Shown here: positions 27,317-36,314 of the stretch, piece after piece
Position numbering within the stretch: the first letter of the stretch is position 1
How the letters are laid out: each line of letters opens with the position of its first letter
NCBI RefSeq assembly: GCF_017303055.1
Contig: NZ_JAEKJT010000006.1
Span: 186,001 to 250,000, forward strand
Length of the DNA stretch: 64,000 bases
Direction: 5' to 3'
Source of the DNA: Halomonas litopenaei
GTDB taxonomy: Bacteria > Pseudomonadota > Gammaproteobacteria > Pseudomonadales > Halomonadaceae
Position numbers and translations under genes: made by a program
The notes under the pieces: generated by a model
The model's input: only the letters and a program-made list of their open reading frames with translations
What the model was told of the DNA's origin: nothing
Database searches by the model: none

Positions 27317-27331
27317 GGAAATGCTCTGAAT

Positions 27332-27368
27332 ACGACAAGGCCCTGCCTCCTAGGCAGGGCCTTGTCGT
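27332..27368. terminator. 17-bp perfect hairpin after the M23 peptidase
   Basis: The arms 27332-27348 and 27352-27368 are exact complements around a CCT loop. It starts 15 bases after the peptidase stop and lies before the convergent MOSC gene. There is no clear T tract, so it ends or protects transcripts by structure alone, like the palindrome at 20230. Confidence 0.7.
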
Positions 27369-27465
27369 TGGGACGTATCGAACATCACCGCACCAACCCT
27401 AGCGACGTGCCATGCATCAACAGGCATCGGTCGTCACGACAGCAATGACCCTAGCAGCATTGCCC

Positions 27466-28125
27466 CTAGCCACGCCCGCGCCAGTAATCCATTCGCCGCG
27501 TCAGCTGATCTTTCCAGTGCTGTGCCAGCGCCTCTACCTGGCGTAGTTCAGCCATCACCTCCAGCGCCGCTCGACGGTCTTCCAGCACGCGCCAGCAGGA
27601 CGCCACTGTCCACGCCTGCGGTCCCCGCTCGACCACATGGATCTGTGGCTGGGCCGGCACCCAGCCTTCTTCCAGCACTCGATACAGCCATCCCATACGG
27701 GCATCCCGCATGAACGCTCGTGCCAAGCCAGGCTGACCGGTGCGAGCATCCACCTTGGCACATGGTTGGCGCGGCTGTGACACCTGAACCAGGGCTTCCC
27801 CGATGCGATAGACATCGCCAATTCTGACCTGTCTCTCGTCGGCGCCTTGGCTTGAGATGTTTTCACCAAGCACCCCTGGCCGGAACATCTCACGGGCCGC
27901 GGGAAATCGCTCGCACCAGTGCTGGTGGTGATCGGCGGCGTAGTGGCAAAGCGCGCGATCCTCTCCACCATGATCCACCTGGTTGGCCTGGCTATCGTCT
28001 GTCAGACCAGACCGTCCAAGCCACTGGGGACTGGCCGCCAATACCTTGAAAATGCCGCTCTTCTCGCCAAAGCCTGGCAACATCTGGGGCTCACTGACGT
28101 AGGGCCCCTGAACATCACTGAACAT
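27466..28125 (-). CDS. MOSC domain-containing protein (YiiM-like)
   Basis: The 219-residue protein carries a MOSC domain, the molybdenum cofactor sulfurase C-terminal fold that binds a sulfurated pterin or handles sulfide transfer. The conserved cysteine is Cys122 in SQPRQPCAKVDARTG. FRPGVLGENI and IGDVYRIGEALVQVSQPR are the family's core strands. Close relatives include E. coli YiiM, which reduces 6-N-hydroxylaminopurine. ATG 28125 follows a GGGGAG site; a longer frame from 28188 lacks support. A molybdoenzyme (IorAB) is encoded 23 kb away, but no link can be drawn. Confidence 0.88.
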   Translation of the reverse strand: MFSDVQGPYVSEPQMLPGFGEKSGIFKVLAASPQWLGRSGLTDDSQANQVDHGGEDRALCHYAADHHQHWCERFPAAREMFRPGVLGENISSQGADERQVRIGDVYRIGEALVQVSQPRQPCAKVDARTGQPGLARAFMRDARMGWLYRVLEEGWVPAQPQIHVVERGPQAWTVASCWRVLEDRRAALEVMAELRQVEALAQHWKDQLTRRMDYWRGRG

Positions 28126-28222
28126 GGTCTTGCTCCCCTGCTGCGGGTCATTGGGAGTTGCCGCGCCGCCGGCGCGGGACGGGCACATGGCGTCCTGCCT
28201 GGCGCCAGCGTCCCGTGTCGTT

Positions 28223-28975
28223 CTATCCGCTCAAGCCCACGGACGGTGGGGGCTGGCTGAACGCATCATCATCCAGCAGCTGCATGCCTTGCTCGATATC
28301 CGCCGTCAGCGCCTGGCAGAATGCCTCGCTATCACCCTCGCGCAGGGCCTGCGTCATCTCGCGATGGTGGTCATCGGCGATACCCGAGCCGCCCCAGCGG
28401 GTACAGATGAAGCCCATGCTCGGTCCGTACTGCTGCCATAGCTGCTCGACCAACGGCAGCAGCACCGCAGATCCACTGAGCCGATAGATCAAGAAGTGAA
28501 AGGCGTGGTTACCCCGCATGTAGCGCCGCAGATCACCCGCCTCAATGGCGCGATTGATGCTGTCATCCAGCGCTTCCAGCGCCTCCATGTGGCAGCTATC
28601 GATAGACGGAAACGCCTGGCGGGCAAGCTCGCTCTCAAGACTGCGGCGAGCGAACAGCACTTCAACAAAGCGCTCACGACTGAGGTAGGGAACGATGATC
28701 TTGCGACTGTCGACGAATTGCAGCGCACCTTCGCTGACCAACCAGCGCACGGCCTCACGGGCGGGCATGGCACTGGTGTCATAGCAGGCCGCAACCCCAC
28801 GTATCGACAGGACATCGCCGGGACCGAACTCCCCCTCGCACAGTCGACGACGCAAATCCTGATGGATGCGCATCGAGGCCGTGTCCGGCTGAAACGCAGG
28901 CGCCGACGCGCCCACAGGGCTGGGCCCAGTAACGATGTCTGCCGTTGTCGGTGTTGCAGGCCGAGCCTGATTCAT
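28223..28975 (-). CDS. GntR-family regulator with FCD effector domain
   Basis: The 250-residue protein has a GntR winged helix (about residues 35-100; MPAREAVRWLVSEGAL is the recognition part, with the family's PAREA signature) and an all-helical FCD domain with metal/ligand histidines (NHAFHFLIY, DDHHREMTQALREGD). AGGAG precedes ATG 28975. It diverges from the amine-oxidase/acetylpolyamine operon that begins at 29262, and a strong double palindrome stands between them, so it most likely represses that operon and is released by a pathway ligand. The natural ligand, perhaps a polyamine derivative, is inferred only from context. Confidence 0.92.
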   Translation of the reverse strand: MNQARPATPTTADIVTGPSPVGASAPAFQPDTASMRIHQDLRRRLCEGEFGPGDVLSIRGVAACYDTSAMPAREAVRWLVSEGALQFVDSRKIIVPYLSRERFVEVLFARRSLESELARQAFPSIDSCHMEALEALDDSINRAIEAGDLRRYMRGNHAFHFLIYRLSGSAVLLPLVEQLWQQYGPSMGFICTRWGGSGIADDHHREMTQALREGDSEAFCQALTADIEQGMQLLDDDAFSQPPPSVGLSG

Positions 28976-29201
28976 GGCGCTCCTCGGTCGTGATGGCGGC
29001 GAAGTGGCGGCCGCACAGCTATCGTCGTCCAGCCTAGCCTAACCGAGCGCGCCCGCCTACCACCGCTTGGCCCAGGAGGACGAGCCACCACCAACGTTAG
29101 GCCGCGCAGAGATCTGGCGAAGCGTCATTAGCCAGTAGCAACAGAGGAGAAGGAAGGCGTGATGCACACGCCTCTTGCTTGTGCGCTGTGGAGCTTGCTG
29201 C

Positions 29202-29230
29202 TAGTGTGATCACACCATGTGATCACACTA
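29202..29230. promoter_or_regulatory. probable GntR operator: two nested palindromes
   Basis: TAGTGTGATCACA (29202-29214) is repeated as its exact reverse complement at 29218-29230 after the spacer CCA. Each arm also contains the palindrome TGTGATCACA. The site lies 31 bases before the first ATG of the plus-strand operon and within the 286-base gap to the divergent GntR gene. Short palindromes of this type are usual operators of GntR/FCD proteins, and the doubled copy would allow two dimers to bind side by side. No other feature is seen in 28976-29201. Confidence 0.75.
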
Positions 29231-29261
29231 ACAATGACACCGTGACGTCCCCGGAGGCCCC

Positions 29262-30554
29262 ATGGCACAACCGCGCTGCGCATCCTACTACTCGGCAACC
29301 CTCCATCAGGAAACCCACTACCCTGTCGTGGAGGGGGAGCATAGCGTTGATGTAGCGATCATCGGCGGCGGCTTTACCGGCATCAACACGGCATTGGAAC
29401 TGGCGGAGCGCGGCTACCGGGTGGCAGTGATCGAAGCCAACAAGATCGGCTGGGGCGCCACCGGTCGCAACGGCGGCCAGGTCACTGGCAGTCTCTCCGG
29501 CCAGGACGCCATGCTCAAGCAACTCAGCGGCCCCCTTGGGCGTGAGCAGGCCGAAAACTTCGTGTGGGATCTACGCTGGCGCGGTCATCGCATCCTGCGC
29601 CAACGCGTCGAACGCTATGGCATTGATTGCGACCTTAAATTCGGCCACCTGCATGCGGCCTATCAGCCAAGCCATCTGGACGAGCTGAAGCGTGACGTGG
29701 ACGCTTCACAGGGCCACGACATTGCCCAGCACCTGTCGCTGCTGGATGCACAGCAGACACGTCAGCTCGTTGGTACGACGCTCTATCACGGCGCCGTGCG
29801 CAACGACTACAACATGCACCTGCATCCTCTCAACCTGTGCCTGGGCGAGGCGCGGGCCATCGAATCCCTGGGTGGGCTGCTGTTCGAGGGCTCCCAGGTG
29901 ACCGACATTGTGCACGGCGATACCCCTTGCGTGATCACCGATCGCGGACGTGTCCATGCCGCCAGCGTGGTGCTCGCCGGCAATGCCTACCACCGCCTCG
30001 AGCGCAAAGCGCTCAAGGGCAAGCTGTTTCCCGCGTCGCTGGGCATCGTCACAACGGCGCCGCTTAGCGCCGAACAGCGCCAGGCCATCAATCCTCAGGA
30101 CCTGGCCGTCTATGACACCCGCTTTGTGCTCGACTATTACCGCCTGACCGCCGACGGCCGTCTACTGTTCGGCGGCGGTGCCAACTATTCCGGCAAGGCA
30201 AGCCAGGACATCGGGGCAGAGTTACGGCCGCGCCTCGAACACACCTTCCCGCAGCTCGCCGGGGTAGCACTCGACTACCAGTGGCAAGGCCAGGCCGGCA
30301 TCGTCATCAACCGCATTCCCCAGCTGGGAAGACTGTCTCCCAATGTGTTCTATGCCCAAGGCTACTCTGGCCACGGCATCGCCACCTCGCACATCGTCGG
30401 CAACATCATGGCAGCAGCGGTCAGCGGCCAGCTCGAAGAATTCGATCTGTTTGCCAATATGCGCCACTGGCGTATTCCGGTCAGCGAGCGTATCGGCAAT
30501 GGCCTGCTGGCGGCCGGCATGTGGTACTACCAGCTCCGCGAGAGACTTCGCTAA
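29262..30554 (+). CDS. FAD-dependent amine oxidoreductase (PuuB/DadA-like)
   Basis: The 430-residue protein is a DAO-family flavoenzyme. The FAD-binding VDVAIIGGGFTGINTALELA (residues 29-48) is followed by VAVIEANKIGWGATGRNGGQ, the pattern of gamma-glutamylputrescine oxidase (PuuB) and related amine oxidases. It should oxidise a secondary or primary amine to an imine/aldehyde with release of ammonia or an amino product. GGAGG lies five bases before ATG. It is the first gene behind the double operator and is followed by an NhaC-type transporter. A second paralogue occurs at 32011. Substrate: a polyamine derivative is likely from context but unproven. Confidence 0.88.
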   Translation: MAQPRCASYYSATLHQETHYPVVEGEHSVDVAIIGGGFTGINTALELAERGYRVAVIEANKIGWGATGRNGGQVTGSLSGQDAMLKQLSGPLGREQAENFVWDLRWRGHRILRQRVERYGIDCDLKFGHLHAAYQPSHLDELKRDVDASQGHDIAQHLSLLDAQQTRQLVGTTLYHGAVRNDYNMHLHPLNLCLGEARAIESLGGLLFEGSQVTDIVHGDTPCVITDRGRVHAASVVLAGNAYHRLERKALKGKLFPASLGIVTTAPLSAEQRQAINPQDLAVYDTRFVLDYYRLTADGRLLFGGGANYSGKASQDIGAELRPRLEHTFPQLAGVALDYQWQGQAGIVINRIPQLGRLSPNVFYAQGYSGHGIATSHIVGNIMAAAVSGQLEEFDLFANMRHWRIPVSERIGNGLLAAGMWYYQLRERLR

Positions 30555-30637
30555 GACCTAAGACCTACCCCACAAAACAACGATGCCATGACGCCACGCT
30601 CCTGAACCAACAACAATGAATGCCCAGGAGGCTCCCC

Positions 30638-32014
30638 ATGCAAGATCTGTTTCCCGCTGACGGCTGGCTAGTCCTGCTGCCCACCGTCGTTGTTCTGCTG
30701 CTCGCGCTATGGAGTCGGCGGGCCCTGGAACCGCTGGTGGCAGGCGCCTTCGTCGGCGCTCTGCTGATTCAGCCGACCGGTGCACTATCCACCCTGGCAG
30801 ACAGCCTGTTGACGGTACTTACCGACGAGGACGTGGCCTGGGTCATCGCGGTGTGCGGCCTGATGGGGTCGATCATCGCGCTGCTGCTGAAGTCCGGGGC
30901 CTCCCGCTCCTTCGCCCATAGCCTGCTGCGTTTCATCACCAACAAGCCGAGGGCGCTGCTGGGCTGCTGGTTCATGGGTATCGTGCTGTTCGTTGACGAC
31001 TACCTCAACTCCCTGGCCGTCGGTACCTCAATGCGTCAGGTGACGGACCGCTTCAAGACATCTCGCGAAATGCTGGCCTATGTCATCGACTCCACCGCCG
31101 CCCCGGTCAGCGTGCTGATCCCCATCTCGACCTGGGCAGTGTTCTTTGGTGCGTTGATCGAGAAGAACGGCCTGGCCCCGGACGGACAGGGCGTGTGGGA
31201 GTACATCCAAGCGATTCCCTTCATGTTCTATCCGTGGATTGCCGTGGCCATGGTGCCGCTGGTCGCCTATGGCAAGATCCCCCTGTTTGGCCCGATGAAG
31301 AAAGCCGAGCTGCGCGCCCAGAATGAGGGCCTGTGCGTACCGCCTGGGGCTGAGCACATCGATGACGAGATCGGGCACCTGGAGGCCAAGCACCAGACTC
31401 GCAGCAGCATCTGGATGTTCCTGCTGCCGATGGCTTCCCTGGCGTTCTTTACCTGGTACTTCGACCTCGACTTCCTGATGGGCATCTTCGTCACCCTGGC
31501 CGGCATGATTGTCGCCTTCATCGGCCTCAAGAAGCTGTCACCGGGGGAAACCTTCGACAATATCCTGGAGGGCTTCAAGTCGATGCTGGATGCTCTGGCG
31601 GTGCTGGTTGCCGCCTTCATGTTCAATGACGTCAACACCACGCTTGGCTTGAATGAATACATCATCACCACGGTCGAGCCACTGATCAACGCCCAGATTC
31701 TGCCCTTTGTCATCTTTGCGCTGATGGGTTTCGTGTCGTTTGCCACGGGGTCCAACTGGGGGGTGTTCGTCATCATCCTGCCCATCGTCACGACGCTCGG
31801 GCATAACCTAGGCGCTGACATGACGCTGGTGATCGGGGCCACCCTGTCAGCCAGTACCTTCGGCAGCCACGCCTGCTTCTACTCGGATGCCACGGTACTG
31901 ACCGCTCAGGCGAGTGGCTGCACGCCCTTCCAGCATGCCTTCACCCAGTTGCCCTACGCCGCACTGGCGGGCATGCTGGCCGGCCTTCTCTATCTGGCAC
32001 TGGGGTTCATGTGA
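30638..32014 (+). CDS. NhaC-family Na+/H+ antiporter or organic-cation transporter
   Basis: The 458-residue protein has about eleven to twelve hydrophobic segments and the NhaC family blocks FVDDYLNSLAVGTSMRQVTD and FATGSNWGVFVIILP, with TFGSHACFYSDATVL late. Members exchange Na+ and H+, and some carry organic substrates such as amino acids. Placed between two amine oxidase genes and before an acetylpolyamine hydrolase, it more likely imports or exchanges an amine substrate than serves general pH control. ATG 30638 has AGGAGG seven bases upstream; the ATG 18 bases before it has none. It overlaps the next gene by four bases (GTGA). Confidence 0.88.
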   Translation: MQDLFPADGWLVLLPTVVVLLLALWSRRALEPLVAGAFVGALLIQPTGALSTLADSLLTVLTDEDVAWVIAVCGLMGSIIALLLKSGASRSFAHSLLRFITNKPRALLGCWFMGIVLFVDDYLNSLAVGTSMRQVTDRFKTSREMLAYVIDSTAAPVSVLIPISTWAVFFGALIEKNGLAPDGQGVWEYIQAIPFMFYPWIAVAMVPLVAYGKIPLFGPMKKAELRAQNEGLCVPPGAEHIDDEIGHLEAKHQTRSSIWMFLLPMASLAFFTWYFDLDFLMGIFVTLAGMIVAFIGLKKLSPGETFDNILEGFKSMLDALAVLVAAFMFNDVNTTLGLNEYIITTVEPLINAQILPFVIFALMGFVSFATGSNWGVFVIILPIVTTLGHNLGADMTLVIGATLSASTFGSHACFYSDATVLTAQASGCTPFQHAFTQLPYAALAGMLAGLLYLALGFM

Positions 32015-33411
32015 CGACACCATCTCCCACCAGTTTCTGGTCCGGCGCTCTTGAGGGGGCGCCACATCACCCACCGCTCGAGACCCATGCCAAGGCCGAC
32101 GTAGTGATCATCGGGGGAGGCTTCAGCGGGCTATGGACGGCCTACTACCTCAAGACGCTGTCCCCGGACATGGATATTCGCGTGCTGGAAGCGCGCCATG
32201 TGGGGCACGGAGCCTCGGGCCGCAATGGCGGCTGGGCCATCGGCAGCCTGGCCGGACTGGGACGCCATCTGACGGGACACTCCACCGAGCAGAGACAGGC
32301 CCTGTGCGACCTGCTGGCCGACAATGTCGATGCCATCGGCGCGACCCTCACCCAGGAAGGGATAGATGCCGACTTCCACAAGGGCGGCGCGCTCTATGTG
32401 GCTGCCCGTTACCCCGCTCAGGAGGCGCTGCAACGGGACTACCGCGAGCACATGCTGGCACTCGGCCATCGGGCCGAGGACTGTCAGTGGCTGACGGCGG
32501 AGGAACTCGAGACCAAGGCGCGCTTCCAGCGGCCCTTTGGCGCCCTCTTTCACCGCCAGGTCGCCAGCCTTCACCCCGGCAAGCTGCTGCGTGGACTGGC
32601 ACAGCGCCTGACCGACATGGGCGTGACGCTGCACGAGCACAGCCCGGTGGACCAGATTGACGGTGGCCGTGTGACCACATCCCGCGGCAGCGTGACCGCG
32701 GCGATGACGGTAGTGGCCACCGAAGGCTACAACACACTGCCACAGCTGCGCCCCCACCTGGTGCCGGTGTCCAGCCTGGTGATTGCCACCGAGCCGCTCA
32801 GCGCGGCCCAGTGGGAAGCCATCGGACTGCATGATCGCCCCACCTTCGCCGACGCCAGCCGCCTGATCAACTACGGTCACCGCAGCCGCGACGGCCGACT
32901 GATCTTCGGCGCCCGGGGGCACTATCCCTACAAGGCACTGCCACGCCATCAGACCGCCATCAGCAGCGCTGACATTGCCATGCGCAAGGCACTGCTGCAG
33001 TCGCTGTTTCCTGATCTTGGCGAGGTGACCATCAGCCACGGCTGGGGGGGAACCCTCGGCCTCTCGCGCAGTTTTCGCCCCCACGCCATCATGGATCGTC
33101 GCGAGGGCATCGCCACCCTGGGGGGCTATGCCGGCGAAGGCGTGGCCGCCAGCCACCTGATGGCCCGCTCGCTGGCGGAGCGGATACTCACGCTGGATAC
33201 GCCACGTACCAGGGCACCGTGGGTTTGTGACGGCGCATTAACCTCGCTGCTCAAGCGCTGGGAGCCAGAGCCGCTGCGCTGGCTCGGCGCCAAAGGCATT
33301 ACTCTGACCTACGCCGCCGAGGAGGCATTGCTGGCCAGACAGCGCCATCTTCCCTTGGTAAGCCCCGCTCTCGCTCGACTCAACGATACCTTTGCCTCGT
33401 TGATCGAGTAG
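32011..33411 (+). CDS. FAD-dependent amine oxidoreductase, second copy
   Basis: The 466-residue DAO-family flavoenzyme begins with GTG in a four-base overlap with the NhaC gene. KADVVIIGGGFSGLWTAYYL (about residues 28-47) binds FAD and EARHVGHGASGRNGGW is the second conserved block. It has a C-terminal extension relative to the first copy at 29262. The two are clearly diverged, so they probably handle different intermediates of one pathway, for example an acetylated and a free polyamine. The RNGGW form is common in proteins annotated as gamma-glutamylputrescine oxidoreductase. Confidence 0.87.
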   Translation: MTTPSPTSFWSGALEGAPHHPPLETHAKADVVIIGGGFSGLWTAYYLKTLSPDMDIRVLEARHVGHGASGRNGGWAIGSLAGLGRHLTGHSTEQRQALCDLLADNVDAIGATLTQEGIDADFHKGGALYVAARYPAQEALQRDYREHMLALGHRAEDCQWLTAEELETKARFQRPFGALFHRQVASLHPGKLLRGLAQRLTDMGVTLHEHSPVDQIDGGRVTTSRGSVTAAMTVVATEGYNTLPQLRPHLVPVSSLVIATEPLSAAQWEAIGLHDRPTFADASRLINYGHRSRDGRLIFGARGHYPYKALPRHQTAISSADIAMRKALLQSLFPDLGEVTISHGWGGTLGLSRSFRPHAIMDRREGIATLGGYAGEGVAASHLMARSLAERILTLDTPRTRAPWVCDGALTSLLKRWEPEPLRWLGAKGITLTYAAEEALLARQRHLPLVSPALARLNDTFASLIE

Positions 33412-33429
33412 TTCCGACAGGAGAACCCC

Positions 33430-34461
33430 ATGCTGATCATCCACAGTGACGCTACTCGCCACCGTCGCACCAGGACGGAGCTGTTTGCCGGGCAGCTCGT
33501 TGCCCCCTTCGAGTGTCCTGAACGAGTGGACTACATCATCGACCGGGCCAGGGCCGAACAGCTGGGCGAGATCAGGCCGCCAGACAGCCATGGGCTCGAG
33601 CCGGTACTGGCCATTCATGACAAGGGATACATCGACTTCCTGGAAGTCGCCTGGCGCGATTGGCAGGCGGCCGGCTACGAAGGAGAAGCCATCCCCAACA
33701 TATGGCCCACTCGGCGAATGCCAGGCGGCCCCATTCCTCGCCATATCGAAGGGCGCCTGGGCTACTATGCGCTGGCCGGCGAGACCTCGTTGACCGCGGA
33801 GACCTTCGAAGCGGCACTGCTGAGCAAGGACATTGCCCTGACCGCACTGGACCATGTGCTTGCCCACGGCGAGCCAGCCTTCGCGCTGTGTCGTCCTCCC
33901 GGTCACCATGCCGCCCGCGACCAGTACGGTGGCTACTGCTTTATCAATAACGTGGCGGTTGCCGCGCAGCAGGCTCGCCATCGCGGATGTGAGCGCGTGG
34001 CCATTCTCGATATCGACTTTCACCATGGCAACGGCACGCAGGACATCTTCTATGAGCGCAGCGACGTGCTGACGCTGTCGCTGCATGGGGATCCCATGGA
34101 CGAGTTCCCCTATTTCCTCGGCTTTGCCAACGAAACGGGGCGCGGCGAAGGCACCGGCTTCAACGTCAATTACCCGCTGCCTAGCGGCACCGACTTCCCC
34201 AGCTGGCTGCAGGCGCTGGAGGATGCCTCCGGCAAGGTGCGCCACTTTTCCCCGGAGCTGTTGATCATCGCCCTTGGCGTGGACACCTTCGAAAACGACC
34301 CGATCAGCTCCTTTACCCTCAAAAGCGAGGATTATCTGGAGATCGGTGCGCGAATCAAGCGCCTGGGCCTGCCGACCCTGTTCGTCATGGAAGGCGGCTA
34401 TGCCGTGGAGGAAATTGGCATCAACGCGGTGAACGTACTGAAAGGCTTCGATGCCGCATAG
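33430..34461 (+). CDS. acetylpolyamine amidohydrolase (histone deacetylase superfamily)
   Basis: The 343-residue zinc hydrolase matches bacterial acetylpolyamine amidohydrolase. The tandem His159-His160 in RPPGHHA, zinc ligands Asp196 and His198 in DIDFHHGNGTQ, Asp285 in GVDTFEND, and the catalytic Tyr324 in EGGYA sit one position after those of the Mycoplana ramosa enzyme (341 residues). It removes acetyl groups from acetylputrescine, acetylcadaverine or acetylspermidine in the cytoplasm. AGGAG lies seven to eight bases before ATG. It is the last gene of the tight operon and gives the strongest clue that the pathway concerns polyamines. Confidence 0.92.
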   Translation: MLIIHSDATRHRRTRTELFAGQLVAPFECPERVDYIIDRARAEQLGEIRPPDSHGLEPVLAIHDKGYIDFLEVAWRDWQAAGYEGEAIPNIWPTRRMPGGPIPRHIEGRLGYYALAGETSLTAETFEAALLSKDIALTALDHVLAHGEPAFALCRPPGHHAARDQYGGYCFINNVAVAAQQARHRGCERVAILDIDFHHGNGTQDIFYERSDVLTLSLHGDPMDEFPYFLGFANETGRGEGTGFNVNYPLPSGTDFPSWLQALEDASGKVRHFSPELLIIALGVDTFENDPISSFTLKSEDYLEIGARIKRLGLPTLFVMEGGYAVEEIGINAVNVLKGFDAA

Positions 34462-34928
34462 CGCGACAGCCCAAGGCAGAGACGTAAGGAAGCCTTCAGG
34501 AAAGAGGACGCGGAGGACATTCAACCCTGTCCTGTACGCCGGGGCGCAACGCTAACGACTTTCGCGCGCCTCCGGCGGCGCCTCACAAAGCATTCTGCAT
34601 ACTATGTGAATGATGACAAAACAGTGACATGCACCGTCAGTCGGTTGCCACTGACAACGCCAGCCTCCACACGGACCGGTGTCGCCAGAACACCCAAGGA
34701 TGCCCTCACCTACGCGCCAAACCGCGCCGACCTCAATCGCTCTGGTTCTATGCGCTCTAGTCCCAAATGACCCCGGCCAACGGCACTGCGAGTGTGCGGC
34801 CAGGACCGGCGACTCGGCCTGCTGCGCCTCTACTCCGGAACATCGACACCGTCACGATCACACTCCCAAGCAACAACACACGTAGAAGCCCAAGCCCCCA
34901 CAACAGCAATGACAACAGGATCCGGCTT
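34462..34928 (+). other. non-coding gap before the APC permease
   Basis: No gene is supported in these 467 bases. An in-frame ATG at 34767 would extend the permease by 54 residues of low-complexity Pro/Ser/Asn sequence, which I read as untranslated. A GC-rich inverted stretch lies near 34565-34585 and AT-richer DNA (GCATACTATGTGAATGATGAC) near 34597, where a promoter for the permease could lie. Confidence 0.5.
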
Positions 34929-36293
34929 ATGACACAGCAACGCTCCTCCAGCCTTCCCGAAGCCCATGACGGCCAGGACAGTGGGCTCAAGCGCATTCTT
35001 GGCCTGCCCGCCCTGGTCTTCTTCGGCCTGGCCTACATGGTCCCGCTGACGGTCTTTACGACCTACGGCGTGGTCACCGACATGACCGCGGGCCATGTCC
35101 CCATGGCCTATATCGTCACCCTGGCAGCCATGTTCTTCACCGCCTATAGCTACGGCAAGATGGTCGAGCACTATCCTACCGCTGGCTCTGCCTATACCTA
35201 CACGCGCCGCTCCTTCGGCGGACGCGTCGGCTTCATGGTCGGCTGGGCACTGCTGCTCGACTACATCTTCCTGCCGATGATCAATTACCTGGTCATCGGC
35301 ATCTACATGAAGGAATACTTCCCGGCGGTCGACCAGCATGTCTGGGTGCTGGGCGCCATCGTGGCCGTCACAGCACTGAATATCCTCGGCATCAAGCTGG
35401 TGGCCAAGATGAACCTGATCATCATCGCCTTCCAGTTCGTGTTTCTGGCGACCTTCATCGCCATATCGCTGAAGGTGATCGGCAGCGGCGAGACACCCTC
35501 GCTGCTGGCCCCCTTCCACAGCGAAAGCCTCCAGTGGGCCAGCGTGATTGGCGGCGCTGCCATCCTGTGCCTGTCCTTCCTCGGCTTCGATGCGGTATCG
35601 ACACTGTGTGAAGAAACTCGTGAGCCCAAGCGCGATATTCCGCGCGCCATCATGCTGTGCACGCTGATCGGTGGCGGCCTGTTCATCCTCGCCTCCTATG
35701 TGGGCCACCTGGTCTTCCCGGACTACCAGAGCTTCGGCAGTGTCGACTCGGCCGCCGTCGACGTGATGCGCCGCGCCGGCGGCAGCTTCCTGGTGACCTT
35801 CTTCACCGCCGCCTATGTCGCTGGCTGCTTTGCCTCGGCCATGGCGGCCCAGGCCAGCGTCTCGCGCATCCTGTTCGCCATGGGACGAGACAAGGTGCTG
35901 CCCAAGGTATTTGGCAAGGTCAGCCAGCGCTACGGTACGCCGCTGGGCTCTACCCTGATCGTCGGTGGAATCTCGATGATGGCGCTGGTCATCAGCCTTG
36001 AACTCGCCGCCACCATGATCAGCTTCGGTGCGCTGGTGGCGTTCTCCTTCGTCAACCTGTCGGTGATCAAGCACTACCTGGTCGACGAGCACCTGCTGCA
36101 ACCCAAGAACCTGCTGCGTTACGGCGTGATGCCCAGCGTCGGCTTCCTGTTGACCATCTGGCTGTGGTCGAGCCTCTCAGGGCATACCTTCCAGGTGGGC
36201 TTGACCTGGGTGGCGGTGGGCTTTGCCTACCTGCTTTACCTGACCCGCATGTTCAAGCACGACGTGCCGGACCTGGAGCTGAAGGAGAACTGA
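34929..36293 (+). CDS. APC-family amino acid/polyamine permease (PuuP-like)
   Basis: The 454-residue protein has twelve predicted membrane helices and the APC signature regions: PALVFFGLAYMVPLTVFTTYG at helix 1, YPTAGSAYTYTRR, and SFLGFDAVSTLCEETREPKRDIPRA in the helix 6 region. Within the family it resembles the putrescine importer PuuP and similar porters. It probably brings a polyamine or amino acid into the cell for the enzymes of the preceding operon, from which it is separated by 467 bases, so it may have its own promoter. ATG 34929 has AGGA nine bases upstream. Substrate inferred from context. Confidence 0.88.
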   Translation: MTQQRSSSLPEAHDGQDSGLKRILGLPALVFFGLAYMVPLTVFTTYGVVTDMTAGHVPMAYIVTLAAMFFTAYSYGKMVEHYPTAGSAYTYTRRSFGGRVGFMVGWALLLDYIFLPMINYLVIGIYMKEYFPAVDQHVWVLGAIVAVTALNILGIKLVAKMNLIIIAFQFVFLATFIAISLKVIGSGETPSLLAPFHSESLQWASVIGGAAILCLSFLGFDAVSTLCEETREPKRDIPRAIMLCTLIGGGLFILASYVGHLVFPDYQSFGSVDSAAVDVMRRAGGSFLVTFFTAAYVAGCFASAMAAQASVSRILFAMGRDKVLPKVFGKVSQRYGTPLGSTLIVGGISMMALVISLELAATMISFGALVAFSFVNLSVIKHYLVDEHLLQPKNLLRYGVMPSVGFLLTIWLWSSLSGHTFQVGLTWVAVGFAYLLYLTRMFKHDVPDLELKEN

Positions 36294-36314
36294 GAGGTTG
36301 TTGAGAGGTTTTGA

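Noticed and set aside
33238..34524. Minus-strand frame of 428 codons opposite the acetylpolyamine amidohydrolase gene
   Set aside because: Every active-site motif is on the plus strand, and the antisense product has no recognisable domain.
34830..36101. Minus-strand frame of 423 codons opposite the APC permease
   Set aside because: The product is rich in Asp, His and Gln, as expected from reading hydrophobic codons backwards. No family fits.
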